Source: Gnetum montanum
Taxonomy: Eukaryota > Streptophyta > Gnetopsida > Gnetales > Gnetaceae
Length of the DNA stretch: 64,000 nucleotides
Assembly: GCA_015680685.1 (NCBI GenBank)
Contig: MNCI01006943.1
Span: 1 to 64,000, forward strand
Reading direction: 5' to 3'
A model generated the notes under the pieces. It did not search any database and was not told the DNA's origin. It worked only from the letters and a program-made list of their open reading frames with translations. Both the position numbers and the translations under genes were made by a program. Shown one piece after another: positions 1 through 13,717 of the stretch (its first letter is position 1; each line of letters starts with the position of its first letter).

Positions 1-1246
1 AATTGTGCATAAACATTTTTGTGAAATTTTATTTGTTATAAGTAAGTACTATAGGAACTATATAAACTAAGTGATTCAACAAAATAGGAACCTTCAACAA
101 TTCACAGTATTTGACAAAGTTAGCTAAATTTCTTTTGTGATAGCCAATTACAGTTTCATACACAACGCAACCATTTCAACATTCACAATAGCAAACACAT
201 ACTTATGTTTAGTTCATTTCATAAACATTTAATCTATTTGGAGGTATTTGGGCCTTGGTGTTGCTAAAGACCAGCAAGCATCTAACCCCTATTTGAGGAA
301 CACCTTTGTTTTTCATGATCCCAAGGTCACAAGACTAGAAGCCCAACATTGGTAGTCCCAAACGGTCGCCAACAATAGGTTAGTGGTTGCTCTAAATAAG
401 CATTGGTACATAAAATCAAACTTGGATAATAACCTAGGAAAGATTGCTAAAGAATCAATAATGAAAAAGATTAGGTCTAGGGCTTTGCAGATTGGTCTTG
501 CCATGAAGAATAATTCATTGAAAATCCATGAATAATAATGTGTTGTAACAGAGTAAAATGACATATGCCTTATGAACAAAAAGAGAAGGTAATATAATTG
601 TTGGAGAAAAAGGATAAGAACTCCTCAAAATAAGAAATTTATGAGTTCTTATAGAAGTCTAAGATGTTTCAAGTATGAAACATATTTGTTGCAACCAAGA
701 TATGAATCTACACTTTACTTTGATTGAGAAATTTTATTATTTACTTATCAATCATTATATCTTATTGAATTATTTGTTTAAATAAGTTTCTCCTCTTTTG
801 CAAGCTTGAAAAAGAATAAAAATATTTGTTTCATGCCTACAATAAAATTGCTTTTATATATTTATTTATTTATTTTTGCTATTTTATAAAGGATAATCAA
901 AGATGTATCTATGTGCTTTTGTTGTTGATAATATTGTAAGTGTAGACTTATTTTTTAGACTTCATATTTAAGAATTAAAAGAATTGACACATGTCTATGA
1001 TTTATGTTTTTTTATTAAGACTAAATTAATATTTTATTTTTCTAAGTTTAAATTAAAGCCTCTAATTTCCTACTAGTTATTTATGTATAAGCTATTATCA
1101 TAATTTTTTCTAGTTTAAATAATTTAAGTATTGGGGTGGGGCAGAGGATTAAATAGGAATTCTAAAAGAAAAGGATCATCAAGCTCACCTCCTAATTTCA
1201 TGATTGTCTTTTCATCACTAGTTTCATCTTTAACATATGTTGGTAC
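1..1246. other. AT-rich left flank, pre-insertion target of element A
   Basis: AT-rich sequence without a recognisable gene. A plus-strand frame is open from about 233 to 535 apart from one in-frame stop near 351, and its product is not recognised. The last roughly 100 bases, read on the minus strand, continue a degraded retroelement frame that resumes at 56854 on the other side of element A, so this flank is older repeat DNA. Confidence 0.4.
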
Positions 1247-2172
1247 TGAAACACCACTAATTTCAGCCTAACACTTTGAAACAAGAACGACTCAAGCCCT
1301 TTCGACCATTCAGGAGGCAAAATTTGACTAAGGCATGACACTCACGCTGGCTTGTCTTGGGCACTCACGCTGGAAATTTTACACATTTTTCACATGCACA
1401 CTCCAACGCATGTTGCAGACACGCTGGTAGCGTGAGTCCAGCGTGACCAACTCCAACAACCTCAAAAATGAGTCAAAATAACATGATTCAAAGGTGCACA
1501 TCACTCCCAGGGTTTAGGTTCGACAACCTCCAGTCCCAGCTTCTAGAACTTCCACAATTTAGGTACAAAAATTACAAGTTTTTGTGGTCATGCTACAGCT
1601 CATGCTGTGGTCACACTGTGGACACGCTTGCAACGTGAGTGCAGTGTGACCTACCAAAAATGGTCAAAACAAGGCACTTTCAAGCTCAATTTTTCAATCA
1701 TGGTCAGTTAATCATTACACTTCAAGAATCAAGGTTCAAAAACCAAAGTTTGATGCAAAATACATCACTCTACCTCACGCACGCTGTCACGCACGCTGAG
1801 GTCATGCCTAGCATGAGTACTCTTCCCAACATGAGTACTATTCATCAGCATGAACACTATTCATCAGCATGAGTACTATTCATCAATGTGAGTACTATTC
1901 ATTAGCATGAGCACTATTCATCAACGTGAACACTATTCACACCTAGATGAAAGCACTCCAAATGCACACTAAAGACATGCCAGGACCAAATGAACTCACG
2001 ATGGGAGCCTTGGTGAAGTAGAGACACCTCAAATAGCCACAAAACCACTTAAATCAACATCTTGCAGTAGTCGATTCAGGGACCGAGAAGTTTCAAGCAA
2101 GCTGGAGTCAATCCCTCTTGATTTTCTTGGTAAATTTTTACCATTTGTAAGCTTGTCAAGCTCTTACATTGC

Positions 2173-2952
2173 TGATGAGACATGAATTACTCATAGTGCT
2201 GGCGAACATGTTAAGGCACCCACGTTGTATCATGGGTCACGATGTATCATGGGCCGTGATATCGCGTATGCGAATGCGATATCGCGTACGCGATATCGCA
2301 GTCAGCCGTAATTTCTATAAATAAGAGGTGGCTCTCCTCATTCACATCCCAGTTTCAGTGTAGCGAAGCTCTGGCAGTTTGATCCCTCCAGAGTTAGAAT
2401 TTTCCCGTGTCTGCCCACAGTGTGGTGAATGTGATTGTACGGTGTCTTTATTCGAGTGTGCTGTACTTGGACACGCACATGATCGGCAATAAAGATCGAG
2501 ATTACTTCATCATTGCAGCATTCACTTAGTTTATTTATTGTTATTTATTNGGTCTGCGCTTGGTAATCCCAGTGGCGTACCTAGGCCTATGCTTGGTAGT
2601 CCCAGTGGCAGTCTTGCACGAAGTCCAAGATGTGTATGGTTGATCAAGGAATCGGTTGCTCGTCGCACTTAGGCTAGATTAGATTTTCTTATCCTTTCCC
2701 TCTTATCTTAGCTTAGTTAATATTCTTTTCCATTCCCTTTAGGAGTAGCATAGATTAGAACACATCATACACCTCATCTAGACTAAACCATACATGACAT
2801 ATGTAGAACTAGTCTAGGTGGGAAGACAGCGAACTGCGACCTAAGGCTAACTATCTAGGTGCCACAACTAGTCCATCTGTGGAGTTTGACCGGATCGCGC
2901 GTGTGACACTCGTTTCATATGGTTGAGTGTAGGGATACCTCGCCACTCATCA
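2173..2952 (+). repeat. Solo LTR F (780 bp) inside the 5' LTR of A
   Basis: Begins TGATGAGAC and ends CACTCATCA, giving short inverted ends TGATGAG/CTCATCA. It is flanked by ATTGC (2168-2172) and ACTGC (2953-2957), a target duplication with one C/T change. It is absent from the matching place in the 3' LTR of A, so it inserted after A. It has a TATAAATA box near 2316 and a perfect 24-bp palindrome at 2276-2299. It is related to the LTR at 59421. A single N lies at 2550. Confidence 0.85.
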
Positions 2953-3156
2953 ACTGCAATCTATGGGCATGAGCTAGCTTGAGTGAGTTGTCACATGTTG
3001 TAAGATACAATGTACCTAGTCCAGAACGTATCTTTCCCACACACGTCCAACTCACACATAGCTGTCCATTGGACATGTGTCATGAGATCCGTGTTTCTCT
3101 CATTTCCCAGCCATTAATTCCATTCATGAATTCTGCACCCGAGCCCTACCTAGCCC

Positions 3157-3164
3157 TATAAATA
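3157..3164 (+). promoter_or_regulatory. TATA box in the 5' LTR of A
   Basis: TATAAATA in the sequence CCCTATAAATACC. The same box occurs in the 3' LTR near 56294-56301. It is a plausible U3 core promoter. Confidence 0.6.
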
Positions 3165-3710
3165 CCTTGTCAATTCACATAAACCAGGGGTTGAAAATTT
3201 TGAAGGTTGATGGCTTAGGAAACTTAGACTAGCAATCCTTGGGTGCTCAGCACACTTGACTCCTAGCATCCAAGCACCTCTAAAATGCATCACATCACAT
3301 CACGTCAGGGCTTGACGCTTGACCTACCATCCACACGTGCAACTATGCTTTGACCAGTGCATATATTTTGTAAGAAATACAATACAATATAGTTCATTTT
3401 TCCAACCATTATTCTGTTTGCTCTGTTTTACATTTAGTTTACATTTTTTTTTACAATACCAGTTCTACATATGTTTCTATTTTCATTTCGCGTGCACTGT
3501 TTACATTTCGTTACGATAACCCCAGTGTAGATCATAGTTTACACTCGGGGAAGTCCTTGGTTGATTTGTGTGTAGACCATCCAAGGCACTCTGCCTTCAT
3601 TTCCTTTTCTAGCTTGCCCTCATGTGAAGGCAAGGTCAGTTGTGTCTATTAGAAGATCTTTTGGTGTTTTTTTCCCTTCTAGCCTTACACCAATGATTTA
3701 GGTCAGTACA

Positions 3711-4126
3711 GTAAATTGGTGCTAGAAGGAGGACCTGACTTGTTTGTTTTCTATTAAAACGTTGATCATGCTACCTGTCTAAACTAAGTGTTGATTAAAG
3801 CTTAGCTAGTTTACACATGCCAGCTTAACTCATCCATCTGGTACATCCTTGAATACCTCATGCTGCAGTACTCACGTTGCAGTCTACTCACGTTGCAGTC
3901 TACTCACGTTGCTACTCTATCTCTCACGCTGCTACGCCTATTAGATCACACTGCCTGTCAAGACACGCTGCCTGTTGGTCACACTACTTCTCAGGACATG
4001 CTACTTGTCAGGTCACACTGCTTTTTTCGACACGCTGTCTGTCATGCTGCAGCTACTTCTCACATAGTTAGTCATGTTGTGGTTGCTCACGGTCAACTCG
4101 TCTAGCCCAATTTACTCACGTTCACT
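3711..4126 (+). promoter_or_regulatory. PBS and leader of element A
   Basis: A primer-binding site starts at 3717 (TGGTGCTAGAAGGAGGACC), seven bases after the LTR end, and matches the PBS of B and C with few changes. I did not assign the tRNA. From 3860 to 4126 the leader consists largely of TCACGCTG/TCACGTTG-like motifs, which produce spurious overlapping small ORFs. Confidence 0.7.
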
Positions 4127-7100
4127 ATGGAATCTTTCCAGAGCAACCCAGCAACACTACCGATCTCTGACTTTGGGTTTGAAACCTTGAACCCTGTGAC
4201 TGCTACGGAATCCATAACTGTTATGGAATAGATAAATCCCCATGGCCCTATGTGCTAGTCACTTAGGCTACAAGGCAAAGACCCTACCTATGCAACTCTT
4301 ACACTCGAATAGTATAACTTCATCTGTATCAAGATCCAAGCCAACTTACCTATAGATCATGTAGAGAGGGAAGCAAAGCAAGACTATGAATGTATCCACA
4401 AAGGAGGTCGTGAGTTCATCCCTTCAGCATTTGACATAATCTCGTTGTCTGAAAACCATCATAAGTTCATATCCCAACTCCTCATGGCAAGAAGTCAAGC
4501 CTTACAGCTACCTCCAATAGAGCCTCAAGATGAGGAAGATGACTTTGCAGCCCAATATGAACATGGATATTCCTACCATACCATCAGTCCCCATGCCTAT
4601 ACAAGTCCATTATTCCACCTTTTTTTGGAAGAAACTATGCTTCCTCCTTCATCTGCAAATACTTGAGCACCAGTTTCCCAAAAAGAGGTACCCGTTTCCA
4701 TTCCCATCTTCTCCATGCTCAACATTCACTTTGATGCATCCACTTCTATCGTACCCCTGCAAGTACAATCCCAACAACTCCCGTCCCACACTAACATAGG
4801 ATCAATCTTTCAACCTCAAGTAATTGGGATGCCATCGGTCATACTAGCTTCCACATCCACCCATTACATACCTCAAGTGCATATACATGGAGCACCATTG
4901 ATTACTTCAACCCAACACATTCAAGGTGTTACTTCACAACTTGTGGCTAGGTAGTGGGTCCCACCGGCTGTAGTCTTAGTCCCAAATACTATCCCACCAC
5001 AAAAAACGTCAACCCGAAACCTGTCTTTCCACAAACAATGCAACAATTGAACCCTTATCAACCACAATTCACTCAATCTGTTGGTTTTCCTACCGTTCAA
5101 GAGTGGGCAGACACAAAAGAATGATGCACTTGTTGGCAGAAGAATTAAAACGCCTTAAAACGGTGAACACTGAGGAAGTCAAGGTATTAGACTTCTATCA
5201 AGATGATCCAATTGATCCCTTAGTTCCACCCTTAACCTTGCCAAAGGCAGTCTCATTACCTCAACTAACCAAGTACAATGGAGAGGGAGACCCAAATGCC
5301 CACCTAGTAACATTTCGAACAAAATGTCTTTTGCTTCAGGCATGGCCCCATGTAATTCTGCATGTGTTTACTATGTCCTTAACCAGAAAAGCCTTAGACT
5401 GGTACTGAGCCTTACCTCGTAACTCCATATCTTCTCTAGAGGATTTGTTGCACCAGTTTGTCACTTGTTTCAAATACACTCTAAAGCCTGAGGCTATGTT
5501 AGATAGCTTGATCCAGATTAAACAAGCACCATTAGAGCCAGCACAGAAATTTATCCAAAGGTGGAGTGTAGCCTTGAATGAACTTCACGAACCCATCCTT
5601 GAAACATATCTGCTTACCATCCCTAGGGCGGTTGTGAATTACTTTATTAAGTCAAAGCTTTACTATTTGAAAGCCTACACATTGAGCCAAGCATTTGTGC
5701 AAATCAAAGATATAGAAGATGTGGCACAAATAAGTAATAACCTAGCTTACTCTACCTTTAGGAACCAACACACAAAGAAAGATAGATCCAAAACAACAGT
5801 AGCGGCAGTGGCTGAGACAACCCGATCCAACCATCCATGACAAAAGGAAAAGCAACTTGCTATCCCAAACAACTATGAAAGAAACACACCTGTGCTGACA
5901 TCTGAAAATTCCTCAAATAGAAATAACAACACTGTTCACACCCGTGCATTTGAAAGGAAAGACCCCACTCAATACGCACCCTTGCCCATGAAGCCTTCAC
6001 AATTTCTTGATCAACTTCTAAAGGTTGGGCTAATTCAGAACAAAAAAATGTCTCATGCGGCCTCTTAAAAACATGATCAATTTTGTGAGTTGGCCAAGAA
6101 CCCAACCTTAGCAACCACAAACAAACTCCCCATTCCAAAAGGCTTTAGGTTGGATAGGTTTTGTGAATATCACCAATGGTGTGGTCATGGGACTGATTAT
6201 TGTTTCACACTAAAGCAGGATATACAATGCATGATTGATAGGGGTGAAGTAGTATTCGATGAAGCAAACCCAGTAAGACCCAAAAACCAATCCATGGGGG
6301 TCTACAAGGATCCTCTCAATACCAATGATGCACCATATGTGATTAATACTATCCATGTGGATAACAGATAGGATGTCCCGCAAAAACCTTTTGTGATTTG
6401 CAGGCCTTTGGAAAACACACCTACCCCAACACCTCCTCAAACCCCTTTCATCATACGCACATCACCCACACCACCAAAACCATTCGTCATCCATGTACCT
6501 CCTTTTGTTGTGAAAACAACCATACCATCTGAAACCTGACCCATTCCCTTTATGATCTGGGTGCCAAAACGTCTTGATATACAACCCACCTCCATTCCCC
6601 CATGACCTCTATGAGAACATCTTGCTGATAGACTAACAAGAGAATGCTTGGAAAGAGAAAACCATCAATACAAATTAGGACCACCAAAGCCAAAATCACT
6701 AAACACTGTTCCCATGGGTCCGTCCATTAATGAGCCTAGTACGAGTCATCAAAATGAGGATAATGTCACAAGTCATATCCCAAACCCAGCATCCTCGGAT
6801 ACTAACGTAAAGACCCCTCCACGAGAAATACGAATGCTAGGTCAAATAGACCAAATCTCCACAGAAAAGGGTGCCCCAAATGGTAAAGACCTAGTGAGTG
6901 CATTGACCCAAGTCACACAAGCTTTGAAAGAAAAAAATACTTCTTTAAGCTTGTATGATCTAATAATGACTTCGCTAGTACATCAAGAAGCTCTTGTGCA
7001 TATGTTGACTTCAGTCCCTGTTAGTGAGGACCTCCCTGCAGATGAACCATCCATTTATGCAGTATTGTTCACACAACCTCAGGAATTGAAAACCACATCC

Positions 7101-7952
7101 CTAGAGTTTCACACTAAGGACATTAAGCTAGATGAGAAAATAAGAGAAGTTACTACAACCCCTATGTTCATAATGATACAAGTTAATCATTTCAAGATAC
7201 GTAGGGTGCATGTCGATGATGGTGCAACGACAAATGTAATACCTTTTCCCATCATCGAAAAAATGGAACTTACTGAACAAATACAACCCATGATAACTTC
7301 TTTCTTGAAATCCTTTAGTGGTTCTCATGTTGGGGTGAAAGGTATGGTTACCTTGGATTTCATAGCCGAGGACAAATTCTCGACATCAAATTAATTCATA
7401 GTAGTTGATGAAATGCTAGGGTTTAATATGATCCTAGGACATCCTTGGCTAGCTCAACTTAAAGTTGTATCCTCACCAATCCATTAGGAGATCCACCTAC
7501 CTTACGAGGGTGGTGAGATCATCATATATGGGGATACAATAGTACCACCTACTTCCTCACACCCTAGAATAGATTAAGAGTTAGAAATTGAGTTCGTTGA
7601 GCCTAAGCAAGGAACCATGAGCATACTTCAAAATATAAACCCAACGTTAACTCCCAACCCTACTGAAACTGAGGAAACACCAAACAACACAAACATAGGC
7701 GCCATTCCTACTAATGTCTCTTGGTCGAAATTACCCTTTGGCATCACCGATGAAGGGGAAGGTGAGTATAAGATCTTATCCACATGCCCAACCCCACATG
7801 TTAAGCTACAAAGAAGCAACTCAACAAACAAAACTAACTACCAAATGTCTAAAATGACGTTAAACTACCAAATGTCCGAAATGACATTAAACTACCAATC
7901 ATTCGGTATGACATTAAACTGCCAACAAACGTCCATAATGACATTAAACTAG
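4127..7952 (+). pseudogene. gag-pro: gag-protease of element A (decayed)
   Basis: Structural polyprotein that would form the virus-like particle, followed by an aspartic protease. ATG at 4127 aligns roughly with the start in B. Recognisable blocks are the N-terminal NFICIKIQ box (about 4310), the gag core LTKYNGEGDPNAHL to QAFVQIKDIED (about 5262-5730), a zinc knuckle FCEYHQWCGH...C (about 6160-6205), a protease site VDDGATTNVIP (about 7208-7245), then ILGHPWLAQL and the box LPFGITDEGEGEYKI. Many stops and frameshifts split it into pieces (for example 5103-5408, 5445-5840, 6648-7394, 7617-7952). The normal stop seems lost, and the last frame runs into the TTAAACT array. It is not functional. 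Confidence 0.85.
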
Positions 7953-8110
7953 CCATGGTCAAAAATGGTCGGTTCCTCTTAAAATTTTTTGAAACCATTA
8001 CTATTTTTGGCGCACTATTGCGTAAAACTGGTAATCCTTCTTTCTTTAACAACAGATGCAACAGTCCATCATGACTTTAAACTGATGTACCTAGCCCGAA
8101 ATGGATTTAA
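7840..8110 (+). repeat. TTAAACT-core array after gag-pro of A
   Basis: Several degenerate copies of a roughly 30-bp unit containing ATGACNTTAAACTACCA, with Y-rich linkers such as CCAAATGTCCGAA. Similar arrays occupy the same place in B and C. The bases from 8111 to 8502 show nothing beyond short TACAAGTTACAA repeats and AT-rich DNA. Confidence 0.7.
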
Positions 8111-8502
8111 AATAGAGTCAACAAGTTACAGATTCATGAACTCCTATCATTTTACATTGAACTTTCGCTTACAAGTTACAAGTTACAATTTAGATTCCTA
8201 CATGGTCGTTGCCTTCTTTTTCAAATATTTACCTTACATTTTGCTTTACATTTTGGAAATTTATGTTACATTTAGTTACATGCATATGTTTATGATATAC
8301 TTGAGAAAATTAGAAAAATAATGAAAAACATGAAAAATAACAAAAAAATATGTATATATACATGGAACATCAAAGTAACGAAGGAATGCAACCATTTTAT
8401 ACCACAATTAAATCCAGGTCATTACACCAGTCTTTATACATTCCATCAAACATCCCAAAAATCTAAAAACATTTAATGGCCTAACTCTGATTGATGCAAA
8501 GA

Positions 8503-11500
8503 TCATGGAGAGGGCTGATCCCCAAGATCCTCTTCATCATCTGCTCTTGCTCCATTAAAACCAACTCCATCATTAACATGTCCCTACAAATAGAAAATAG
8601 AAAACAAAACAAAATAGGTAATAGTAAAGCAAATCATAAACACAGAAATCAGAAAAATAGTAACACTAACAATGAAAACAATAAAACCATACAAAAAAAT
8701 AAATGCCACAATAAAACACTCACAAGTGAAGAAGCTCCTAAGTTGGTCTCCAAATGCCATAGAATCTCCTTCTTGGGCACATTTGCGCAATCCTCCTCCA
8801 AGCCAATATCAATGCCAGCAAGTGTTTTTCCCTTGTCCACTGGGGTCCAAGTAGGACACTCAAGAGAGAACACGCCTATCGCAGTCTCCCCAAATGTGGT
8901 GGTAATTGTTCTCTCAGGAGATCCCTCCACCTTGGTGCACTCAGCAAACCTATCATAAGTAAACGGCAAACCTAACCCATCAATGAACATCTCCATCTAG
9001 TAATGTTCAATTGACTCTTCCTTTAACCATTTCTTGTACTGATGCTTGTGGTCCTTTTAGTCTTGGCCCCATTTCTATACTTTGGAAGAAAATGATTTCC
9101 AATATTGACATTTCCTTTTCAGCAGATCTATTTGTACCCTTTTATTTTGCTAAGTCCCATGTCACCTGCACTTTGCTATTCAAAACTATCCAATAACACG
9201 CATAGGTGATTTCATATGAGCGTCATCTGCTATCACCAGAAAACCTAGCAGCGGCAAAGTCATAATGGGATTGGAGATCCCTTTTCTCCTCTTTCTCTCT
9301 CTTGCTAGTGTCTCCTTCAATGAGTGAACCTTGTCCCATAGATACTTAGTTGAATTCCTTAATGTCCAAACTGACTTGGCATTCTGTACAACGCAACCAG
9401 AAACTGCATTGTAAATCTTTCTTAGGACCTGCTCAATATTCCTTGGTAATTCAGGGAGGGCATCAATATGAGTAGCTTTAGAAGGATCCCACTGGTGCTT
9501 GCAAGTGCAAATGCCACCCACATGAATCAGTCATGATCAACAATGAACACAAAGAAACACAAATAAAACTAGACACTTAGCATGACATGTAATGTACACA
9601 TACCTAGTTCTGGATGAGCTTCTTGTAGGCAAGCAATCACATCATTAAAAATTCTCGTAACAAAATCCATTTTACTAGGCATCTCAGGCCATGGCCTTAA
9701 TGGGTTAGTTAATGTGGGATGAGCAGGGGAGGTCTCCTCAATTGGGGCCTGTGATCCTGACACCTCGGCCCGGGGTATATGTGCCTCAAAAATTTCAACA
9801 TGTACCTCTGATAATCAAGATAATCAACAACAACAAACAAAAATTAAAAGACACAGAATACGAATTAAGCTAAAGGGAACATAGTAAGAATCCCTTCACT
9901 GTTTAGCCTGGGTGGATCACCAAGCTACAAAGATCCATCAAAGAAACCATCGAGGACATCTCTTTGTCACTTGAATGCCTAAGTGCATCGAAGGCCTCCA
10001 CAAGCTTCATCCCCACGTTGCTTGTCACATCCTCCTCTTGTGGGGCAAGAATTTCTTCTTCCTCAATTGCTTCTTCCTTTTCTTTTCCTTTCCCCTCAAG
10101 TACCGAAGCCATGATCTCTCTCTCCCTTTCCAGATTTTCCTCTAAAATAACACCAAAATCTTAGAGTTAGTATGATATAGTACACAAGTACATCCAATAA
10201 CATATAAATCAAAAGGCAAAAAAATAATAATTATATAACAATAAAATAAACTACTTACCCTCCACTGGTAGTACAAACCGAATCTTCTTTACTCTTGTTG
10301 GCATCGCATCTGGAGCAGGTTCCCTTGGGCATTCTTTCCTCTTCACCTTTTTCTTGGACTTCCCAATAGTCTTACCAATCGAACGTTCAACCCTTTTAGT
10401 AGACATGTAGCCTAGGTGGTTCCAAACCCAAGCTATCATGGGAATGATGGGAATGACTGCTGCACCCCCAGTTGTGATTGATATTGACTCCTCAATGTCC
10501 TCTGGTGGGTCTTGGGATCTAGTGGTGTTATATAAGTGGCAAATCCAAGGGCGGGACAGTTGTGAACGGTCTCTCAAAATGTGGCGGTTATCCTCATGAA
10601 TTACTAGAAATTCAGTGAACCTGCATAGGTACCCCACAAAGAAGACAAAGGTGAAGTGGGATTTTGCATGGATGCTTGAACGTAACCTGATGATCTCCCC
10701 ACGAAGGCTAGATCCCAAAAATTGTGCCCAATTCTATTGCATGCCTATCTCTAAAACTATAGGAATCACATGTGCAGACTCAATCCCAAGGTTTCTTCAT
10801 TGAGAAAGAGATCTGGGGAATGCTCGTGCCCAAAAGAGAGGATACAGGAAGTTCACTTGCATTGATAAGGTATCCTCTCGCATAGAAAATCCCTTAGGGC
10901 CCTTAGACACACCTAACCACTACTCAAGCTCCCTTATGACCTGTCCATCTTTAGTTGCTTTATCTACAGCTACTGTGGCACCATTCATGGGAACACCAAA
11001 AAGATTAGAAAGAAACTCAGTGGTTAAGTGGAATGATACCTTTACCCCTCGAAACCGTGTGGTAAAATGAGAAGCATCACCACTGAAAGAGTCAACAATG
11101 GTAACCATTTCATTAGTCAGAATGCTTGGAGTCAAGGTTGTAAATAGGTCCATCAAACCTGCCTAGGTGAGGCGATTGATGATCAAATTAGAAGCTTGCT
11201 TCTGTAACCATTTTTGTGATTGCTCTACCTCCCCATACTTTGTAAAAAGCATGGCCTCAGTGCACCCTATTGTAATGGTAACTTCTTCAAGGGGGATGGC
11301 TGCTATAAAAGAAAAACATAGAGCAAAAAGTTAGAAAAGGAACATGACACACAATAATGCAAAAAAAAAGGAAAATGGATTCTAAGGTGCGGTCACTTAC
11401 CATCTGTGACTGGTGTAGGCGAGGTGGGTGCAGGATCAATCCTTTGAGGAAATATTGGCCCTTAGAAGACCAATCCTTATGTAACCAACCACGCACTTGG

Positions 11501-13717
11501 TGATGCTCAAACGCTCTTGAGAATTGCTTATGCTAGACCACTATAGCCACTTTTATCTAGTTTAGTACCACGACACAAAGAATGGGGCCAGCCATGAATG
11601 TCTCTAATGCTATACGCGCTAAAGCAAGTTCACCATCATCATCATGCATCCCATTCTCATTAAAATGGGGCCTACATAGGAAAACAACATTTACATTTAG
11701 ATGATGACATAAAATTCAAAAAGGGAATCAAAAACGTAAAGTAAGACTCAAGAAAGCATACCTGTCCACTTTATATACTGTCCTAGGTGGGTTCTGAAAT
11801 AAAGTATGTACACAAAGGGCTAAGAAAAGTGTGTTGCTACTGTTGTAATGACTACAGGCAGGATGCTCTCACACATGAGTCAAGGGATGAGTGGATCTAG
11901 GACCCTTAGCAAGGCCTCCCTCAACTCTAAAAAGTCCCTCATCGATATCAGTGATAAAGGCAAGGATGTCTTGTGTAGACCCGGGTAACACGGTCTCAAT
12001 AATATCATGAGCCATATGTTCACTTAGGTGATACCATATAACCACATTAAAATTTTGCAAGATAAATGAAAAAATGAACTGACACTGGGATGGAACCATA
12101 TCACATGGGGCCTGATTTGCATGTCATAGGGAGGTGTGTCTGGCCCAAAGGTGCCAAACCAAGCAAGTACGCCAACAAGCTTAATGATGAGGAGAGAAGA
12201 TTTAGGTCCTCTACATACAACTGAAACATTGGGTAAGTAAAAAAAAAATCCAAGTACTAACAATAGGTCAACATCACATAAAATCAAAAATCACATAAGA
12301 AAATATTGCACCCCATGAGACAAGAACACCAATATCTACTTAGTGTATCTAACGCTCACTAGGTACATTAAAATCCATTTCACAATAAATTCACGGAACA
12401 TAAACATTTACTGAAGCAAGGTTTAAACATCTATCTCAGGAAAAAAAATAAATGGTACAAACATGAAACTAGCAAATAATGGGCTTCCTAGCAGACAACA
12501 CGCATCTTGACATTCCAGCTCACGTTAGGTACCCTTGGCAGCTCACGATGGAAACTGGCCATTGCCCAACTCATGTTGGGGCCTCTCCACTAGTAGCTCA
12601 CGCTGGACATTTGTCCCCAACACTCATAGCGTCCCACATTCTAGCTCATGTTGGAACCTGCAACTTGCCCTCGAATCCTTGCCCTGTGTTCACACTGCCT
12701 AGAAACTTGGCAATCATGCAGCTAAGGAGAACATGCCTTCCCAACTCACACTGGCCAAGGCCCAACTCATGTTGGGGCCTAGTCAATCACTCACGCTAAT
12801 GTTTGACACTACAAAGAACACATGCTACCCTGAAACAGCAACTCACGTTGTAGGGGATCTAGCCACTCATGATGTCTCCTATCTTGACATCCACAATGCC
12901 TATTCCAACAAAAAAAAACTTGCCTTGCCCCGAGGCCAAAAATTTGCAGTCACGCTGCCCCTCCCAAAAATAAAAAATCAAGACAGTCACGCTACCAAAG
13001 AGTGCGAGATGATCATGCTACCAACAAGGGTAGGATGCTCACGCTACTAGGAAGGTAAAAAAAAACCCACAGAATACAAAGAAGGCCCTAAGCTCACGTT
13101 GGCCTTCCCCTGATAGTCATGCTGCAAGAGGCCATAAAAATCATGTTGCTAGAAAAACCAGAAACCCTAAGGCCCACATTCATGCCACCAAAGAAGATTG
13201 AAAACCCTATGGCCTAGGGGCCCGAGAATAGAAAAAACTTGCAACTCATGCTGCATGCTGCCAAACCTTGAAACCCAAAAATTTATAGTGCCTTGCCTCC
13301 CCGGCCAAAAACCAATATTCACAGCTCCCACTCCACCTGCCCTAGCCCAAAAAAATAAAAACCTTAGAAGTCCAAGAAAACCCCAAAATGCACACCGCAA
13401 GAAGCCCTGGAAGCTCATGTTGGGCTGGATATCTAGGCACTCACACCCCAAATTTACATTCGCACTAGTCACGCTGATGCCATAAGTCCAAAAATCCCAA
13501 AATCCTAGTCATAAAATTTTATCCTAGGTAACGCTACTAGTAAAAATATTGAAGGAAAATAGGGGAAACAAACTTACCTGTGCAGAGTCTTCTTCCACGT
13601 TAGGATCCTAGCTTGGGGGAGATGCTAGAGAAGCCCTTCACTCTCCTCCATGAACACCAGATCTGCTTGCCTCTTCCCCTTGCCCCAGCTTGCCTTTGCT
13701 CTGCCCTTCTCCTCCAT
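8503..13717 (-). pseudogene. Antisense gene (aORF) of element A, decayed
   Basis: Minus-strand gene between protease and RT, homologous to the genes at 22059-26517 and 37680-42201. Exons supported by splice signals and homology: exon 1 13578-13717 (ATG at 13717, donor CAG|GTAAGT), exon 2 11762-12210, exon 3 11401-11671, exon 4 10259-11302, exon 5 about 9905-10142, exon 6 about 9606-9811, exon 7 about 8724-9510, exon 8 8503-8583 (TGA stop). Exon 2 holds the degenerate FCP1-like signature KLVGVLAWFG and a distal NTLF...LFQNPP block. Exon 4 carries RGVKVSFHLTTEFLSNLFGVP. Stops and small indels break several exons, including a phase error in exon 2. Molecular function is unknown. Confidence 0.75.
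12211..13577 (-). repeat. Intron 1 of the A aORF, packed with TCACGCTG-like motifs
   Basis: GT-AG intron (donor at 13577 on the minus strand). From about 12500 to 13500 it holds a high density of CTCACGCTG, CTCACGTTGG and CATGCTGC variants at irregular spacing. ORFs here (for example 12479-12799) are translations of the repeat and not genes. Confidence 0.65.

Larger units (their letters stand above)
1247..3710 (+). repeat. 5' LTR of element A (interrupted by solo LTR F)
   Basis: Pairs with 55195-56848 from TGAAACACCAC to AGTACA. It is about 2464 bp against 1654 bp for the 3' copy, and the difference is the solo LTR at 2173-2952. It holds many short motifs of the TCACGCTG / AGCGTGAG type near 1320-1930. 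Confidence 0.92.

Noticed and set aside
313-579. 88-residue minus-strand ORF in the left flank
   Set aside because: No recognisable motif. The plus strand of the same interval is also nearly open, so chance is likely.
8503-13717. aORF as an ordinary host gene disrupted by a retrotransposon
   Set aside because: Homologous genes sit at the same internal position in three independent insertions, so it belongs to the elements.
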